This document shows positions 43,871-53,815 of a DNA stretch of 64,000 nucleotides, piece after piece. Made by a program: the position numbers and the translations under genes. Positions within the stretch are counted from its first letter, which is position 1. The number at the start of each line of letters is the position of its first letter. Source of the stretch: Rhizobium nepotum 39/7 (GTDB lineage Bacteria; Pseudomonadota; Alphaproteobacteria; Rhizobiales; Rhizobiaceae). The notes under the pieces are model-generated. The model was not told the origin of the DNA and did no database searches. It saw only the letters and a list, made by a program, of their open reading frames with translations. The DNA is taken from the NCBI RefSeq assembly GCF_000949865.1, contig NZ_JWJH01000006.1, forward strand, positions 1 to 64,000, read 5' to 3'.

Positions 43871-44296
43871 TCAGGGGGAGATATGCAGAACGACTTCGCG
43901 GCGGTGCGGCCGGTCGCGGTGTTCGAAAAGATAGAGGCCCTGCCATGTGCCGAGAACGAGCCTGCCCCCACTGATCGGCACCCCGATGGAAACCGCCGTC
44001 AGGGCCGACTTGATATGGGCGGGCATATCGTCAGGACCTTCGAGCGTGTGGATGACCCAGCGCATGGAGGCGTCGTCCGAAGGTGGCACGAGGCGGGAAA
44101 AAAATGTCGTCAGATCGCGCCTGACATCCGGATCGGCATTTTCCTGAATAAGCAGGGAGCAGGATGTGTGCCTGACGAAGACGGTCAGCAGGCCTTTGTC
44201 GATGTCCGCTTGCCTCACAAAACGCTCGGCCTCGGACGTGAACTCGTAAAGGCCCTGCCCATGGGCGGTGGTGATGGTCATTTTCTTCTGCGGCAC
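43871..44296 (-). CDS. yjbQ: YjbQ/UPF0047-family protein
   Basis: From GTG 44296 (GAAGGA seven bases upstream) the protein has 141 residues, the usual length of this family. It shows the central FVRHTSCSLLIQENADPDVR and the C-terminal GTWQGLYLFEHRDRPHRREV that carry the conserved His, Glu and Arg. YjbQ proteins have weak thiamine-phosphate synthase activity when overproduced; their normal job is uncertain. The open frame runs to 44356, but the GTG has the better site. It is divergent from the phytochrome gene. Confidence 0.9.
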   Translation of the reverse strand: MPQKKMTITTAHGQGLYEFTSEAERFVRQADIDKGLLTVFVRHTSCSLLIQENADPDVRRDLTTFFSRLVPPSDDASMRWVIHTLEGPDDMPAHIKSALTAVSIGVPISGGRLVLGTWQGLYLFEHRDRPHRREVVLHISP

Positions 44297-44547
44297 ATTT
44301 TTTCCTTCAGATAATTCGGAACAAATTGGCGGTTGCCAACGTTGTACGATGTTCAATTATACCCGATGACAAAAGGGGTACGGGGACCACATGACGGCGG
44401 GCTGTAACAGAACGGAAAACCGGCGTCACGGTTGCAGAAAACGGGGAAGGGTTGGCAATACCAGAATGAATTATTCAGGCTTTTCCGTCTCGGGACGAAC
44501 AGGATATTTTCAGCGCAAGACAGATACAGGGTGCGAAAGACTGATTC

Positions 44548-47100
44548 ATGGCATCCACTGACTATCCTGTCGATCTTACCAATTGCGACCGCGAACCCAT
44601 CCACATTCCAGGTTATATTCAGCCGCATGGTTGCCTGATCGCCTGCGACAACGCCATGCGCATGATCCTGCGGCATTCGGAAAACTGTCGTGACCTTTTG
44701 GGATTCGATGGCGATATCAACGGCAGGACCGCCGAAGAGGTGCTCGGTAAAAACCTTGTCCACGAACTTCGAAACGCGCTCACTGTAACCGGCAGAACCG
44801 CGCGCCCCGCAATGCTGCCCGCCACGGAAATGGGCGACGGCCGCAGCTTCGATATTTCGCTCCACCGCTACAAGGCGACAACGATCATCGAATTCGAACC
44901 GTCGCAAAGCGAGATGCAGCCGCTCGGCACCGCACGCAAGATGGTGGATCGCATCCGCGAGGCCGACAGTGTCGAAAGTCTGATATCGAGAACGACCCGG
45001 CTGGTAAAAGCGACCCTGGGTTACGACCGGGTGATGATCTACCGTTTCGAGGAAGACGGGGCCGGCAAGGTCGTGTCGGAGGCAAAGCAGCCGGAACTGG
45101 AAAGCTTCCTCGGGCAATATTTTCCAGCGGGCGACATACCCCAGCAGGCCCGTTCGCTCTATCTCAGGAACACGCTACGCATCATCTCCGATGCCAGTGG
45201 CGCGCGGGTTCCCGTGCTGCCCGCCATCGATGCATCGGGCGAACCGCTCGATCTGTCATTCGCGCATTTGCGCAGCGTCTCGCCCATCCACTGCGAATAT
45301 CTTCGCAACATGGGTGTCGCGGCCTCCATGTCGATTTCGGTGATCGTCGATGGCGCCTTGTGGGGCCTCATCGCCTGCCACCATTATTCGCCCCGCGTTC
45401 TGACAATGCCGGTGAGGATCGCCGCCGAAATGTTCGGCGAGTTTTTCTCCATGCATTTGCAAGTCCTCAAGCAGAAGCGCCGGTTCGATACCGTCAATCA
45501 CGCCCATGCCGCTCTCGATCGCTTTCTGCGCCTTGCTGCCCACCACAACAACATAGGCGAACTGCTGATCGACAGTTTCCAGGATTTTGCCGAGCTCATG
45601 CCATGCGACGGCGTCGGGCTCTGGGTCGGAAACAACTGGCACGGCCACGGCGCAACGCCGCCGCCAGACGCCATTCCAAGGCTGGCGCGCTTCGTCGCCT
45701 CGGCCAGCGAAGGAAAGGTCTGGGCCACCCATGCCATCTCGCAAGCCATACCCGAAGCGGAAATCTATGCCGGTACCGCAGCCGGAATGCTCGCCATTCC
45801 GCTGTCGCAGGTCAAGAACGACTATCTGCTGTTTTTCCGCAGGGAGATCGTGCAAAATTTGAACTGGGGCGGCAATCCGGAAAAATCCTACGCGACCGGC
45901 TCGCTGGGCGATCGCCTCACCCCGCGCAAGAGCTTTGCGATCTGGAAGGAAACCGTCCGCCTTCAGGCGCAGCCATGGTCCGAAGCGGACCGGGAAATCG
46001 CCGAAGCGGCCAGAATAGCGCTGGTCGAGGTCGCATTCCATCACAGCGAGCTGATGGCCGGCGAAAGGGAGCGCGCGGAAGTGCGCCAGCGCATGCTGAA
46101 CGAGGAACTCAACCACCGCGTCAAGAACGTTCTCGCCATCATCAAATCACTGGTCGGCACGCCCTCGCAGGAGGGTAAAACCCTGCAAGAATACGTCAAC
46201 GCGCTGAAGGGCCGTATTCAGGCATTGTCCTTTGCCCATGACCAGATCATTCGCGGTGAAGGCGGCGGGGCGCTGCGCGATCTGCTGGATGCCGAGCTGT
46301 CACCGCATCGCTCGCCCGAGACGATCGTCGATCTTGCCGGACCACAGGTGACGCTCGATTCGCGCGCATTCTCCGTCATGGCTCTGGTCTTGCATGAACT
46401 GGCGACGAACGCGGCAAAATACGGCGCGCTTTCGCAGACCGGCGGACAATTGCAGGTGCGCTGGGAAATCAACGAGAACCGCGATTGCGAAATGCGGTGG
46501 CGGGAAATTCTGCCCATCAGACTGCCCACACCGTCACGCGCCGGTTTCGGCACGGCGCTCATCAGCCGCAGCATCCCTTACGATCTGGGCGGACGCAGCA
46601 CCATGCGATATTTGCCGGATGGCCTGGAGGCGGAAATGCTCCTACCCTCCCGCCATATCTCGGCGGCAATAACTGTCTCCGACACGAAGACCGAGGATGA
46701 AGCCGTGCAGCAGCCCAGGCGTTCCAACGGGGAGGAGTCGTTGAAAATACTGCTCGTCGAAGACCAGATGCTGATCGCGATGGATGTCGAGAACATGCTG
46801 GAGGACAACGGCATCAAGACGATCGAAACCGCGACATCTTCGGCAATGGCCATCGAAAAACTGAAGAACTATGTGCCGGATGTGGCTATCCTCGACATCA
46901 ATCTCGGCTCCGACACGTCCATCGCCGTCGCGCGCGAACTGCACCGCCGCAGCATCCCCTTCCTCTTCGCCACCGGCTATGCCGATGCCAGCATGGTGCC
47001 GGACGAATTCGGCAATGTGCCGGTTATCAGGAAGCCTTACGACGAGGACGCGCTGATGGCCGGCATCGGGCTGCTGGTGGGCGACAGGGAGAGGGCGTGA
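44548..47100 (+). CDS. agp2: Bacteriophytochrome with HWE histidine kinase and receiver (Agp2 type)
   Basis: A red/far-red light sensor kinase of 850 residues. The order is PAS (about 1-120), GAF (about 135-310), PHY (about 320-500) with the tongue motif PRKSF, an HWE-type histidine kinase with phosphoacceptor His523 (ELNHRVKN) and HELATNAAKYG, and a C-terminal receiver with Asp783 in AILDINLG. Biliverdin attaches through Cys13 (DLTNC). The residues that tune Agrobacterium Agp2, Asp196 in PAGDIP, His248 and His278, are all present at those positions. Agp2 is a bathy phytochrome with a far-red (Pfr) ground state. No heme oxygenase gene is in the window. Confidence 0.96.
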   Translation: MASTDYPVDLTNCDREPIHIPGYIQPHGCLIACDNAMRMILRHSENCRDLLGFDGDINGRTAEEVLGKNLVHELRNALTVTGRTARPAMLPATEMGDGRSFDISLHRYKATTIIEFEPSQSEMQPLGTARKMVDRIREADSVESLISRTTRLVKATLGYDRVMIYRFEEDGAGKVVSEAKQPELESFLGQYFPAGDIPQQARSLYLRNTLRIISDASGARVPVLPAIDASGEPLDLSFAHLRSVSPIHCEYLRNMGVAASMSISVIVDGALWGLIACHHYSPRVLTMPVRIAAEMFGEFFSMHLQVLKQKRRFDTVNHAHAALDRFLRLAAHHNNIGELLIDSFQDFAELMPCDGVGLWVGNNWHGHGATPPPDAIPRLARFVASASEGKVWATHAISQAIPEAEIYAGTAAGMLAIPLSQVKNDYLLFFRREIVQNLNWGGNPEKSYATGSLGDRLTPRKSFAIWKETVRLQAQPWSEADREIAEAARIALVEVAFHHSELMAGERERAEVRQRMLNEELNHRVKNVLAIIKSLVGTPSQEGKTLQEYVNALKGRIQALSFAHDQIIRGEGGGALRDLLDAELSPHRSPETIVDLAGPQVTLDSRAFSVMALVLHELATNAAKYGALSQTGGQLQVRWEINENRDCEMRWREILPIRLPTPSRAGFGTALISRSIPYDLGGRSTMRYLPDGLEAEMLLPSRHISAAITVSDTKTEDEAVQQPRRSNGEESLKILLVEDQMLIAMDVENMLEDNGIKTIETATSSAMAIEKLKNYVPDVAILDINLGSDTSIAVARELHRRSIPFLFATGYADASMVPDEFGNVPVIRKPYDEDALMAGIGLLVGDRERA

Positions 47101-47144
47101 GCGTCCTTCAGGAAAACGAGACTTCCCCAACCTCGACATCGCCC

Positions 47145-48110
47145 TCATTGAAACCGCGTAAAGCCCCGCTTTTTCGCCTCATCCGGAGTTAGGGCATTGC
47201 CGATTTTAAACCGGAACTCCGTCACCGCGTAATTGTCCAGATCGACTTCGCACTGGAACGAAACATCATGCCAGGTATTGCCGATGTTGAACGCGCCGCC
47301 GGAAGCGTCGATCGAGCTACCGGAAATCCTGCCCCCGGTGTCCGAATAGGGTATCATGCCACGGGCAGCAAATCCCGCACCCTGAATTTGCGCCAGAGCT
47401 TCCGTACTGCAAAGCTGCACGACACGGCGACGCGGCGGCAGATCGCCGAACATCTGGCGTCTCTGGGCCGGAGACAGCAGCGACGAAGACAACAATTGCT
47501 TGGCGGCGGGAAGCTTCGCGGGCTTCTCTTTAGCCACTTCGGCAGGTTTTTCATCAGTCGGCTTGGCCTGCGGCACCGCTGCCTGTTCCCGCTCAATCTC
47601 CTCCTTGACGGGTGAGACCGCAATTTCTCCCTGCTCGGCGGAAGCCTGGAGATCGCTATTGGCGGCGGCTGGCGCGGGTTTGTCCTCAGCGGTCTTCTCG
47701 GGCTGGCTTTCTGGCTCCTTGGAAGGCTCTGTCTTTTCCGCTTCCTCCGCCTTTCCCGGTTTGTCCTCGGGATCCGCCTGCGTCTCCTCCGGCCTCATGG
47801 CGATAGCCGGCAGCGTCGCCGGCATAGGCGGCGAAGGTTTTGCTTCTTCCGCCGGGGGTGGCGGTGGCGGCGGTGGAGGTTGCGGCTTTTCCTCTTTCGC
47901 CTCCTCTGCGGCGGGCGGCTTTTGCTCTTCCGCCTTCTTCTCCTCGGGCGGCGGCACCAGATCGACGCTGATGCTTTCCGGTTCCTGCGGTTCGGTTATC
48001 CCTTTGGGCAACTCGAAAAGAAAGATCGCAACGACGGCCAGATGCAGCAGCACGGAGATGGGCACAGCCCATCCCTTCCCACGCCATCTGCTTGCTGAAA
48101 CCTGTTGCAT
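47145..48110 (-). CDS. TonB-like DUF930 protein with a long proline/glutamate-rich linker
   Basis: From ATG 48110 the protein has 321 residues. A short cytoplasmic start is followed by one membrane helix (ISVLLHLAVVAIFLFELP, about residues 17-34). A 170-residue linker rich in Pro, Glu, Lys and Ala follows, then a C-terminal globular DUF930 domain of about 110 residues (QMFGDLPPRRRVVQLCSTEA, ending in KRGFTRF). The arrangement is that of TonB, but the C-terminal domain is not TonB-like. The frame continues upstream, without a better start. Confidence 0.8.
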   Translation of the reverse strand: MQQVSASRWRGKGWAVPISVLLHLAVVAIFLFELPKGITEPQEPESISVDLVPPPEEKKAEEQKPPAAEEAKEEKPQPPPPPPPPPAEEAKPSPPMPATLPAIAMRPEETQADPEDKPGKAEEAEKTEPSKEPESQPEKTAEDKPAPAAANSDLQASAEQGEIAVSPVKEEIEREQAAVPQAKPTDEKPAEVAKEKPAKLPAAKQLLSSSLLSPAQRRQMFGDLPPRRRVVQLCSTEALAQIQGAGFAARGMIPYSDTGGRISGSSIDASGGAFNIGNTWHDVSFQCEVDLDNYAVTEFRFKIGNALTPDEAKKRGFTRFQ

Positions 48111-48207
48111 GTCATCGAACCAGATCGAACCTGAGCATTTCCGGCAAAAACGGAACGCTTTATTTTCACACATAAGGCTTGTCGCAGAGATCGCCAGTGC
48201 GTGAAAC

Positions 48208-48240
48208 AAAAAACCCGGCCAGAGGTGACTGACCGGGTTC
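48208..48240 (-). terminator. Terminator after rpoD
   Basis: On the minus strand, AACCCGGTCAG pairs with CTGGCCGGGTT around an ACCT-type loop and is followed by TTTTTTGTTT. It lies 23 bases past the rpoD stop. Confidence 0.8.
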
Positions 48241-48262
48241 AATTTTAAAGGAAGCGGAAAGC

Positions 48263-50317
48263 TTAGCTGTCGAGGAAGCTTCTGAGCTTTCTGGAGCGGC
48301 TCGGATGTTTCAGCTTGCGCAGCGCCTTCGCCTCGATCTGGCGGATACGTTCGCGCGTGACCGAAAACTGCTGGCCGACTTCTTCCAGCGTATGGTCGGT
48401 ATTCATGCCGATGCCGAAACGCATGCGTAGAACACGTTCTTCACGCGGGGTCAGCGAGGCCAGAACGCGGGTGGTCGTCTCGCGCAGGTTGGCCTGAATG
48501 GCGGCGTCGATCGGCAGCAGAGCGTTCTTGTCCTCGATGAAGTCGCCGAGATGCGAATCCTCTTCGTCACCCACAGGGGTTTCGAGCGAAATCGGCTCCT
48601 TGGCGATTTTCAGAACCTTGCGCACCTTTTCAAGCGGCATGGCCAGCTTTTCCGCCAGCTCTTCCGGTGTCGGCTCGCGGCCGATCTCGTGCAGCATCTG
48701 GCGCGAGGTGCGAACGATCTTGTTGATCGTCTCGATCATGTGAACCGGAATACGGATCGTGCGCGCCTGGTCGGCGATCGAACGGGTGATAGCCTGTCTG
48801 ATCCACCATGTCGCATAGGTCGAGAACTTGTAACCACGGCGATATTCGAACTTATCCACCGCCTTCATCAGGCCGATATTGCCTTCCTGAATGAGATCGA
48901 GGAATTGCAGGCCACGATTGGTGTACTTTTTGGCGATGGAAATCACGAGACGCAGGTTGGCCTCAACCATTTCCTTCTTGGCGATACGCGCTTCGCGCTC
49001 ACCCTTCTGCACCATGGAAACGATGCGGCGGAATTCAGCAATCGAAATGCCCGTTTCCGTCGAGAGATTCTGAATTTCCTGACGGATTTCGCGGATCGTG
49101 TTGCTTTCCTCGCGCGCGAATTCCTTCCAGCCGCGTGCGGCCAGATTGGCAATCGACTTCATCCAGTTCGGATCGAGTTCGGCACCGTGATACTGCTCAA
49201 GGAAGCTGTCGCGCTTGACGCCGTAGGATTCGGCAAGGCGCAGCAGCCGGCCTTCGTTCTGCATCAGACGCTTGGAAATGTCGTAAAGCTGCTCGACAAG
49301 GCTGTCGACACGGTTCTGGTTCAGCGACAGCGACTTCACCGCCGTGATCAACTGGTCCTTGAGATCCTTGTAGCGACGCTCCTGACCGGAAGACAGGGTT
49401 CCCGTGCAGGCAAGGCGAGCCTCGACCTGCTGGTCCTGAAGCTTGCGCAGCTTCTTGTAGGTGTCGGCAATGGTATCAAGCGTTTCCATGACCTGCGGGC
49501 GCAGTTCGGCTTCCATCGCGGCAAGCGAAAGATTGGACTCGTCGTCGTCCTCTTCTTCCTCTTCCGGCGGAAGGCCATCGCCGCCCACATCAGTCACATC
49601 TTCGTCACCGGTCGGCGAACGCAGCCTGCGGGTCTTTTCCTTTTCTTCGGCGGCCTTGCGGTCAGCCTCGATCTTTTCCGGGCTCTGGAACTGCGGTGCA
49701 GCCTTGGCTTCCGGACCGGAATAGGTGGTTTCGAGATCGATGATCTCGCGCAGCAGCGTCGTGCCTTCGTTCAGTTCGTCGCGCCATATGATCAGCGCCT
49801 GGAACGTCAGCGGGCTTTCGCAAAGGCCCGAAATCATCGTTTCGCGGCCAGCCTCGATGCGCTTGGCGATGGCGATTTCGCCTTCGCGCGACAGAAGCTC
49901 GACGGAACCCATTTCGCGCAGATACATGCGCACGGGATCGTCGGTGCGGTCGGTCGGCTCTTTCTTCTTCGCGGTCGCAAGCGCGGTGCCGCTGGAAGGT
50001 GCCAGTTCGCCGCCTTCGGACTCTTCATTATCGGAATCGTCGCTTTCGGCCTCGCTCGGCGCTTCCTCGGCATCCTCGTCCTCGATAACGTTGATGCCCA
50101 TATCGGACAGCATCGCCATCGTGTCTTCGATCTGCTCGGAGGTCACCTCTTCGGACGGCAGGACGGAATTCAGCTCGTCCATCGTCACATAGCCGCGCTT
50201 CTTGGCGGCCTTGATCATCTTTTTGACCGCGTCATCCGAAAGATCGAGAAGCGGACCGTCCGTCGCACCGTCGCGTTCGTTTTCTGCTTCTTCGTTTTCT
50301 TTGACTTTGGTTGCCAT
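48263..50317 (-). CDS. rpoD: Primary sigma factor RpoD (sigma-70)
   Basis: The vegetative sigma factor, 684 residues, long as in other rhizobia. After the acidic region 1.1 and a non-conserved stretch with [18 protein letters not shown], it shows region 2 [20 protein letters not shown] and [20 protein letters not shown], and region 4 [20 protein letters not shown] then KLKHPSR. It lies 393 bases downstream of dnaG on the same strand, the usual macromolecular-synthesis arrangement without rpsU. It directs most of the promoters in this window. Confidence 0.97.
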   Translation of the reverse strand: MATKVKENEEAENERDGATDGPLLDLSDDAVKKMIKAAKKRGYVTMDELNSVLPSEEVTSEQIEDTMAMLSDMGINVIEDEDAEEAPSEAESDDSDNEESEGGELAPSSGTALATAKKKEPTDRTDDPVRMYLREMGSVELLSREGEIAIAKRIEAGRETMISGLCESPLTFQALIIWRDELNEGTTLLREIIDLETTYSGPEAKAAPQFQSPEKIEADRKAAEEKEKTRRLRSPTGDEDVTDVGGDGLPPEEEEEDDDESNLSLAAMEAELRPQVMETLDTIADTYKKLRKLQDQQVEARLACTGTLSSGQERRYKDLKDQLITAVKSLSLNQNRVDSLVEQLYDISKRLMQNEGRLLRLAESYGVKRDSFLEQYHGAELDPNWMKSIANLAARGWKEFAREESNTIREIRQEIQNLSTETGISIAEFRRIVSMVQKGEREARIAKKEMVEANLRLVISIAKKYTNRGLQFLDLIQEGNIGLMKAVDKFEYRRGYKFSTYATWWIRQAITRSIADQARTIRIPVHMIETINKIVRTSRQMLHEIGREPTPEELAEKLAMPLEKVRKVLKIAKEPISLETPVGDEEDSHLGDFIEDKNALLPIDAAIQANLRETTTRVLASLTPREERVLRMRFGIGMNTDHTLEEVGQQFSVTRERIRQIEAKALRKLKHPSRSRKLRSFLDS

Positions 50318-50710
50318 CTATCTCGTCGCTTTCCCTGACGCTAACACCTGTTCCGCCGCATCGCCGTCCGCCTTTCGAGCATCCGGCTGATCAGCGAATC
50401 ACTGTCAGACACCTAACGGAGTGATCTTTAATTGCCGATTAACCACGGCAGCCTCAGATAGAATGCAAAGACAGTGCACCCGGAAATGCTTGCTCATGCA
50501 ATTTCTATCCGCCAAGGCTCATTCCACTTTACTATTCCTGAAATGGTGATTCCCGCTATTTCCCGCCCCGTCAAGCCTTTGAGGGCGAGACAGCCACGGA
50601 AATTCTTAAAAAAGGCCGCATTTTGCGGGTTATCACCAGACTACTCCCCTATTTAGGTCGCCTGCCGCAAAAGGCAACCCCACACGTCTTTCAATTCTTG
50701 CCTGCAGCAC
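50318..50710. other. 393-base intergenic region between rpoD and dnaG
   Basis: No coding region is supported here. It must hold the rpoD promoter. A 60-codon frame on the plus strand (50474-50656) lacks a ribosome site and reads opposite to both genes. Confidence 0.45.
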
Positions 50711-52696
50711 TTAGCCGTGACCGAAGGCCGGTCCCTTCACACGGCCGGACATGACCCCGAAACCATCGATGATCGCCTCCTGATTTTCCATACGGCCAAT
50801 TTCCAGCTGAACCTCGGCCAGCGCCCGCACCAGAAGCGTGCCGCGCTCGTCATCGGTCGCCTCGCCGATTTCCCGTTCCAGCTCCCGCTTCTGCCAGAGC
50901 AGCGATTTCGTCCTTTTATGCAAGGAAAGCGCCTGCACATATCCCTCGCGCGCATCTTCCAGCGCCGCCTGTTCTGTGGCCGTCCACAGGCGCGCATTGC
51001 GCACCTGCTGGTCCATGGTTTTCAAAAGCACCTCGAAACCCTGCAGCGACAGGCGCTCGATCAGCCCTGCCCGCGATATGTCCGCTGCACTTTCCGCCGC
51101 AAAGGTCAGCACCGTCGACCACAGGCGCTGCAAATCGCGGTTCTCGTAATCGATCGCGGCGATCTCGTCATATTCCTCGAGCAGCAGTTCGGGGTGGTTG
51201 ACGATGGTGATGGCGAGAACGCTTTCCCTCAGCGAAGGTTTGGTCTGATGTCCCCTGACCAGACCCGACTGCGTCAGCCGGTCCGAGATGCTGCTGGTCG
51301 GCGCGGTCATCGCCCCGCCCCGTCCGGGAGCGTTTCGCTGGAAGCCGCGCCCGTTCCCCTGCTGGCCATCGCGGCGGAAATTTCCGCCCTGCGATCCGCT
51401 TTGCTGAAAACGCGGCTGGAAGAAGGCATTCAGCCTGTCGCGCACATCCTGCTGGTAAAAACGTCGCACCGCCTCGTCGCCGATCACGGCAACGATCTGC
51501 CGCAGGCGGCTTTCAAGCTGGGCGCGCTTTTCAGGCGTATCGAACGTAACCGACGACGTCTCGCGGCTCCAGATCATCGCGGCGAGCGGCTTTGCCTCGG
51601 ACAGCACCCGATCGAATGGCGCACGCCCCTCCAGCCGCACGAGATCGTCCGGGTCCTTGCCATCAGGCAAAAGCGCAAAGCTGACGGAGCGATCCGGCTT
51701 GATATGCGGCAGGGCCAGATCCGCCGCGCGGTTGGCGGCGCGAATGCCCGCACCGTCGCCATCAAAGCAGAGAACCGGCTGCGGCGACATCTTCCATAAA
51801 AGATCGAGCTGACTTTCCGTCAGCGCCGTACCGAGCGGCGCCACCACATTCTCGACACCCGCCTGATAGAGCGCGATGACATCCATGTAACCTTCGACGG
51901 CAATGACGGTGCCGCCGGAAGCCTGCGAGGCCCGGCGCGCGCGGGCGAAATTGTAAAGAACGTTGCCCTTGTGGAAAAGCTCGGTCTCGTTGGAGTTCAG
52001 ATATTTGGCCACGGCATCCGCCGCCATGGCGCGGCCACCGAAAGCAATCACCTTTTCGCGCGACGACAGGATGGGGAACATAATGCGGTCGCGGAAGCGG
52101 TCATAGGAGACCGGCACGTTTTCATGCACCACCAGCCCGCAGGCTTCCATCTGTTCACGCGCCACACCCTTGCTCGCCAGATGCTCCTTCAGCGCATTGC
52201 GGCTATCAGGCGCAAAACCGAGCCTGAACGTCTCGATGGTGCGCCCGGTCAGCCCACGATCGCGCAGATAGGCTCGCGCCCGCGCGCCAAGGGCCGTCTG
52301 CAACTGATCCTGAAAGAACAGCGTCGCCATTTCCATGACGTCCTGAAGCGACGTACGCTCGCGTTCGCGCTTTTCGGCCTGCGGATCGGGCTGCGGCATG
52401 GAAATGCCGGCCATGTCGGCGATCTGCTGTACCGCTTCGGGGAAACTCAAGCCCTCAAGATCGGTCAGAAACCGGAAATGATCGCCGGAAACACCGCAGC
52501 CGAAACAATGGTATCGCCCCTTGCGGTCCTCGCAATGGAAACTCGGGCTTTTTTCCCCATGAAACGGGCAGCAGGCCCAATAATCGCCCCGCGGCGTGTT
52601 GGTCTTCTTCTTGTCCCAGGACACACGTCGGCCGATCACATCGGAGATGTTCACGCGGTCGCGTATCTCATCGAGAAAAGAATTGGAAAAGCGCAT
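50711..52696 (-). CDS. dnaG: DNA primase
   Basis: Makes RNA primers for lagging-strand replication. The 661-residue protein has the N-terminal zinc ribbon CPFHGEKSPSF and YHCFGCGVSGD (about 40-70), a TOPRIM domain with the metal-binding residues in VIAVEGYMDVIAL and CFDGDGAGIRAA, and a C-terminal DnaB-interaction region. Gly- and Gln-rich insertion residues lie around 430-460. It is followed by rpoD and preceded by the divergent BrnTA pair. Confidence 0.96.
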   Translation of the reverse strand: MRFSNSFLDEIRDRVNISDVIGRRVSWDKKKTNTPRGDYWACCPFHGEKSPSFHCEDRKGRYHCFGCGVSGDHFRFLTDLEGLSFPEAVQQIADMAGISMPQPDPQAEKRERERTSLQDVMEMATLFFQDQLQTALGARARAYLRDRGLTGRTIETFRLGFAPDSRNALKEHLASKGVAREQMEACGLVVHENVPVSYDRFRDRIMFPILSSREKVIAFGGRAMAADAVAKYLNSNETELFHKGNVLYNFARARRASQASGGTVIAVEGYMDVIALYQAGVENVVAPLGTALTESQLDLLWKMSPQPVLCFDGDGAGIRAANRAADLALPHIKPDRSVSFALLPDGKDPDDLVRLEGRAPFDRVLSEAKPLAAMIWSRETSSVTFDTPEKRAQLESRLRQIVAVIGDEAVRRFYQQDVRDRLNAFFQPRFQQSGSQGGNFRRDGQQGNGRGFQRNAPGRGGAMTAPTSSISDRLTQSGLVRGHQTKPSLRESVLAITIVNHPELLLEEYDEIAAIDYENRDLQRLWSTVLTFAAESAADISRAGLIERLSLQGFEVLLKTMDQQVRNARLWTATEQAALEDAREGYVQALSLHKRTKSLLWQKRELEREIGEATDDERGTLLVRALAEVQLEIGRMENQEAIIDGFGVMSGRVKGPAFGHG

Positions 52697-52788
52697 GGGT
52701 TACCTGTTCGAGGCCAGTCTTTCATATAAGCGCATAAAAGCCGCAATACAAAACACTCAGCAAACAATACCCGATATTCACAGGCGCG

Positions 52789-52845
52789 TTGACATTGGTG
52801 TATATACAGATGAATATACGACCGTATATACATACACGGTGTATG
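52789..52845 (+). promoter_or_regulatory. brnTA promoter with embedded operator repeats
   Basis: A perfect -35, TTGACA (52789-52794), is followed within the spacer by TGTATATACA (52799-52808), a perfect 10-base palindrome. CGTATATACA (52823-52832) repeats it 24 bases on, and a shorter ATATAC (52814-52819) falls near the expected -10. A repressor bound here would block RNA polymerase, as BrnA does at its own promoter. Confidence 0.65.
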
Positions 52846-52880
52846 AGTGCTTATGAGCTGAAATCAGTTGTAGGTAGCTC

Positions 52881-53186
52881 ATGGATATCGTGATGAAAGA
52901 TTTCATTTCCTTCGAATGGGATGAAAATAAGCGACAGATTAACATTCAAAAGCACGGTATCGATTTTGAGGATGCAGTCGAGGCACTGTATGAACCACAT
53001 ATCGAAATATCGGCCGACCAAAACGGAGAGGTTCGCATACGCGCCATTTGTCCTTTCATGGAGCGCCTGATAACCGTCATCTACACGATGCGAGGCGAGA
53101 CATGCCGGGTCATATCGGTGCGCGCGGCGCGAAAAAATGAGCAACAACTCTATTACGCGAACAACCCTGGACGAAATACGCGCTAA
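52881..53186 (+). CDS. brnT: BrnT-family toxin (type II toxin-antitoxin)
   Basis: The 101-residue protein (ATG 52881) has the BrnT pattern FEWDENKRQINIQKHGIDFED at residues 11-31 and RVISVRAARKNEQQLYY near the C-terminus. BrnT is an RNase-like toxin that stops translation. The BrnA antitoxin gene overlaps its 3' end by 50 bases. An ATG four codons later is an alternative start. The flanking DNA is AT-rich compared with its neighbours dnaG and YqeY, which suggests later arrival. Confidence 0.93.
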   Translation: MDIVMKDFISFEWDENKRQINIQKHGIDFEDAVEALYEPHIEISADQNGEVRIRAICPFMERLITVIYTMRGETCRVISVRAARKNEQQLYYANNPGRNTR

Positions 53187-53472
53187 GCGGGCTCGCGGCG
53201 AGAAGAGCGAGAGCGACTGGGCGCGTGTCGATGCCATGACCGATGAAGATATCGAACGCGCCGTGCGCGACGATCCGGACTGGGCCGGCTTCGAGGACAT
53301 CGATTGGTCGAAGGCCGAAGTGGTTTTCCCCACGGCGAAAAAATCCATCTCCATCCGCGTCGACCAGGATGTCGTGGACTTCTTCAAATCCACCGGCAAA
53401 GGCTATCAGACGCGCATGAATGCCGTTCTGCGTCACTATGTGCATGAACAGCAGAAGAAGCGGCAAGGTTAA
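53137..53472 (+). CDS. brnA: BrnA-family antitoxin
   Basis: The 111-residue protein neutralises BrnT and, with it, represses the operon. Its C-terminal half has the ribbon-helix-helix-like KKSISIRVDQDVVDFFKSTG followed by YQTRMNAVLRHYV, which binds DNA. The start ATG lies inside brnT (50-base overlap), so toxin and antitoxin are made from one message. The N-terminal half is acidic (SDWARVDAMTDEDIERAV) and would wrap the toxin. Confidence 0.93.
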   Translation: MSNNSITRTTLDEIRAKRARGEKSESDWARVDAMTDEDIERAVRDDPDWAGFEDIDWSKAEVVFPTAKKSISIRVDQDVVDFFKSTGKGYQTRMNAVLRHYVHEQQKKRQG

Positions 53473-53745
53473 AGGCCCGGAACAATTGGCGATCGCTTTC
53501 TGCAAACGGGCAGAAGGCCGCAGATCGCCTGCTGCCGCCCGCTTGGGGCAAATTTATGGCAGCGCAGCATCACTAAAAATTATGTTTTTGTAATTTGAGC
53601 CGCCCGTCGCGGCGATATAAAACATATTTAAAGGCAGCGCTTGAGCATTCCCATAAAGCTGCTGACGCCCGCAGGCACGTCCCCCGAAAAAAGCCTGCGC
53701 GGGACCGCATTTTGATCCGCCGAAATGCACCTTCGTCGGCAGCAA

Positions 53746-53777
53746 AAAGGCAGGGTAGCCATGGCTACCCTGCCTTT
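53746..53777 (-). terminator. Terminator after the YqeY gene
   Basis: A 14-base perfect stem, AAAGGCAGGGTAGC with its complement around a CATG centre, is followed on the minus strand by TTTTTGC. The 344 bases between brnA and YqeY hold nothing else I can name. Confidence 0.75.
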
Positions 53778-53815
53778 ACTTTTTCTGAACGGCAGAAGCC
53801 TGCTCCAGCAAGCCC

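Noticed and set aside
50474-50656. 60-codon frame upstream of rpoD
   Set aside because: No ribosome site; it opposes both flanking genes.
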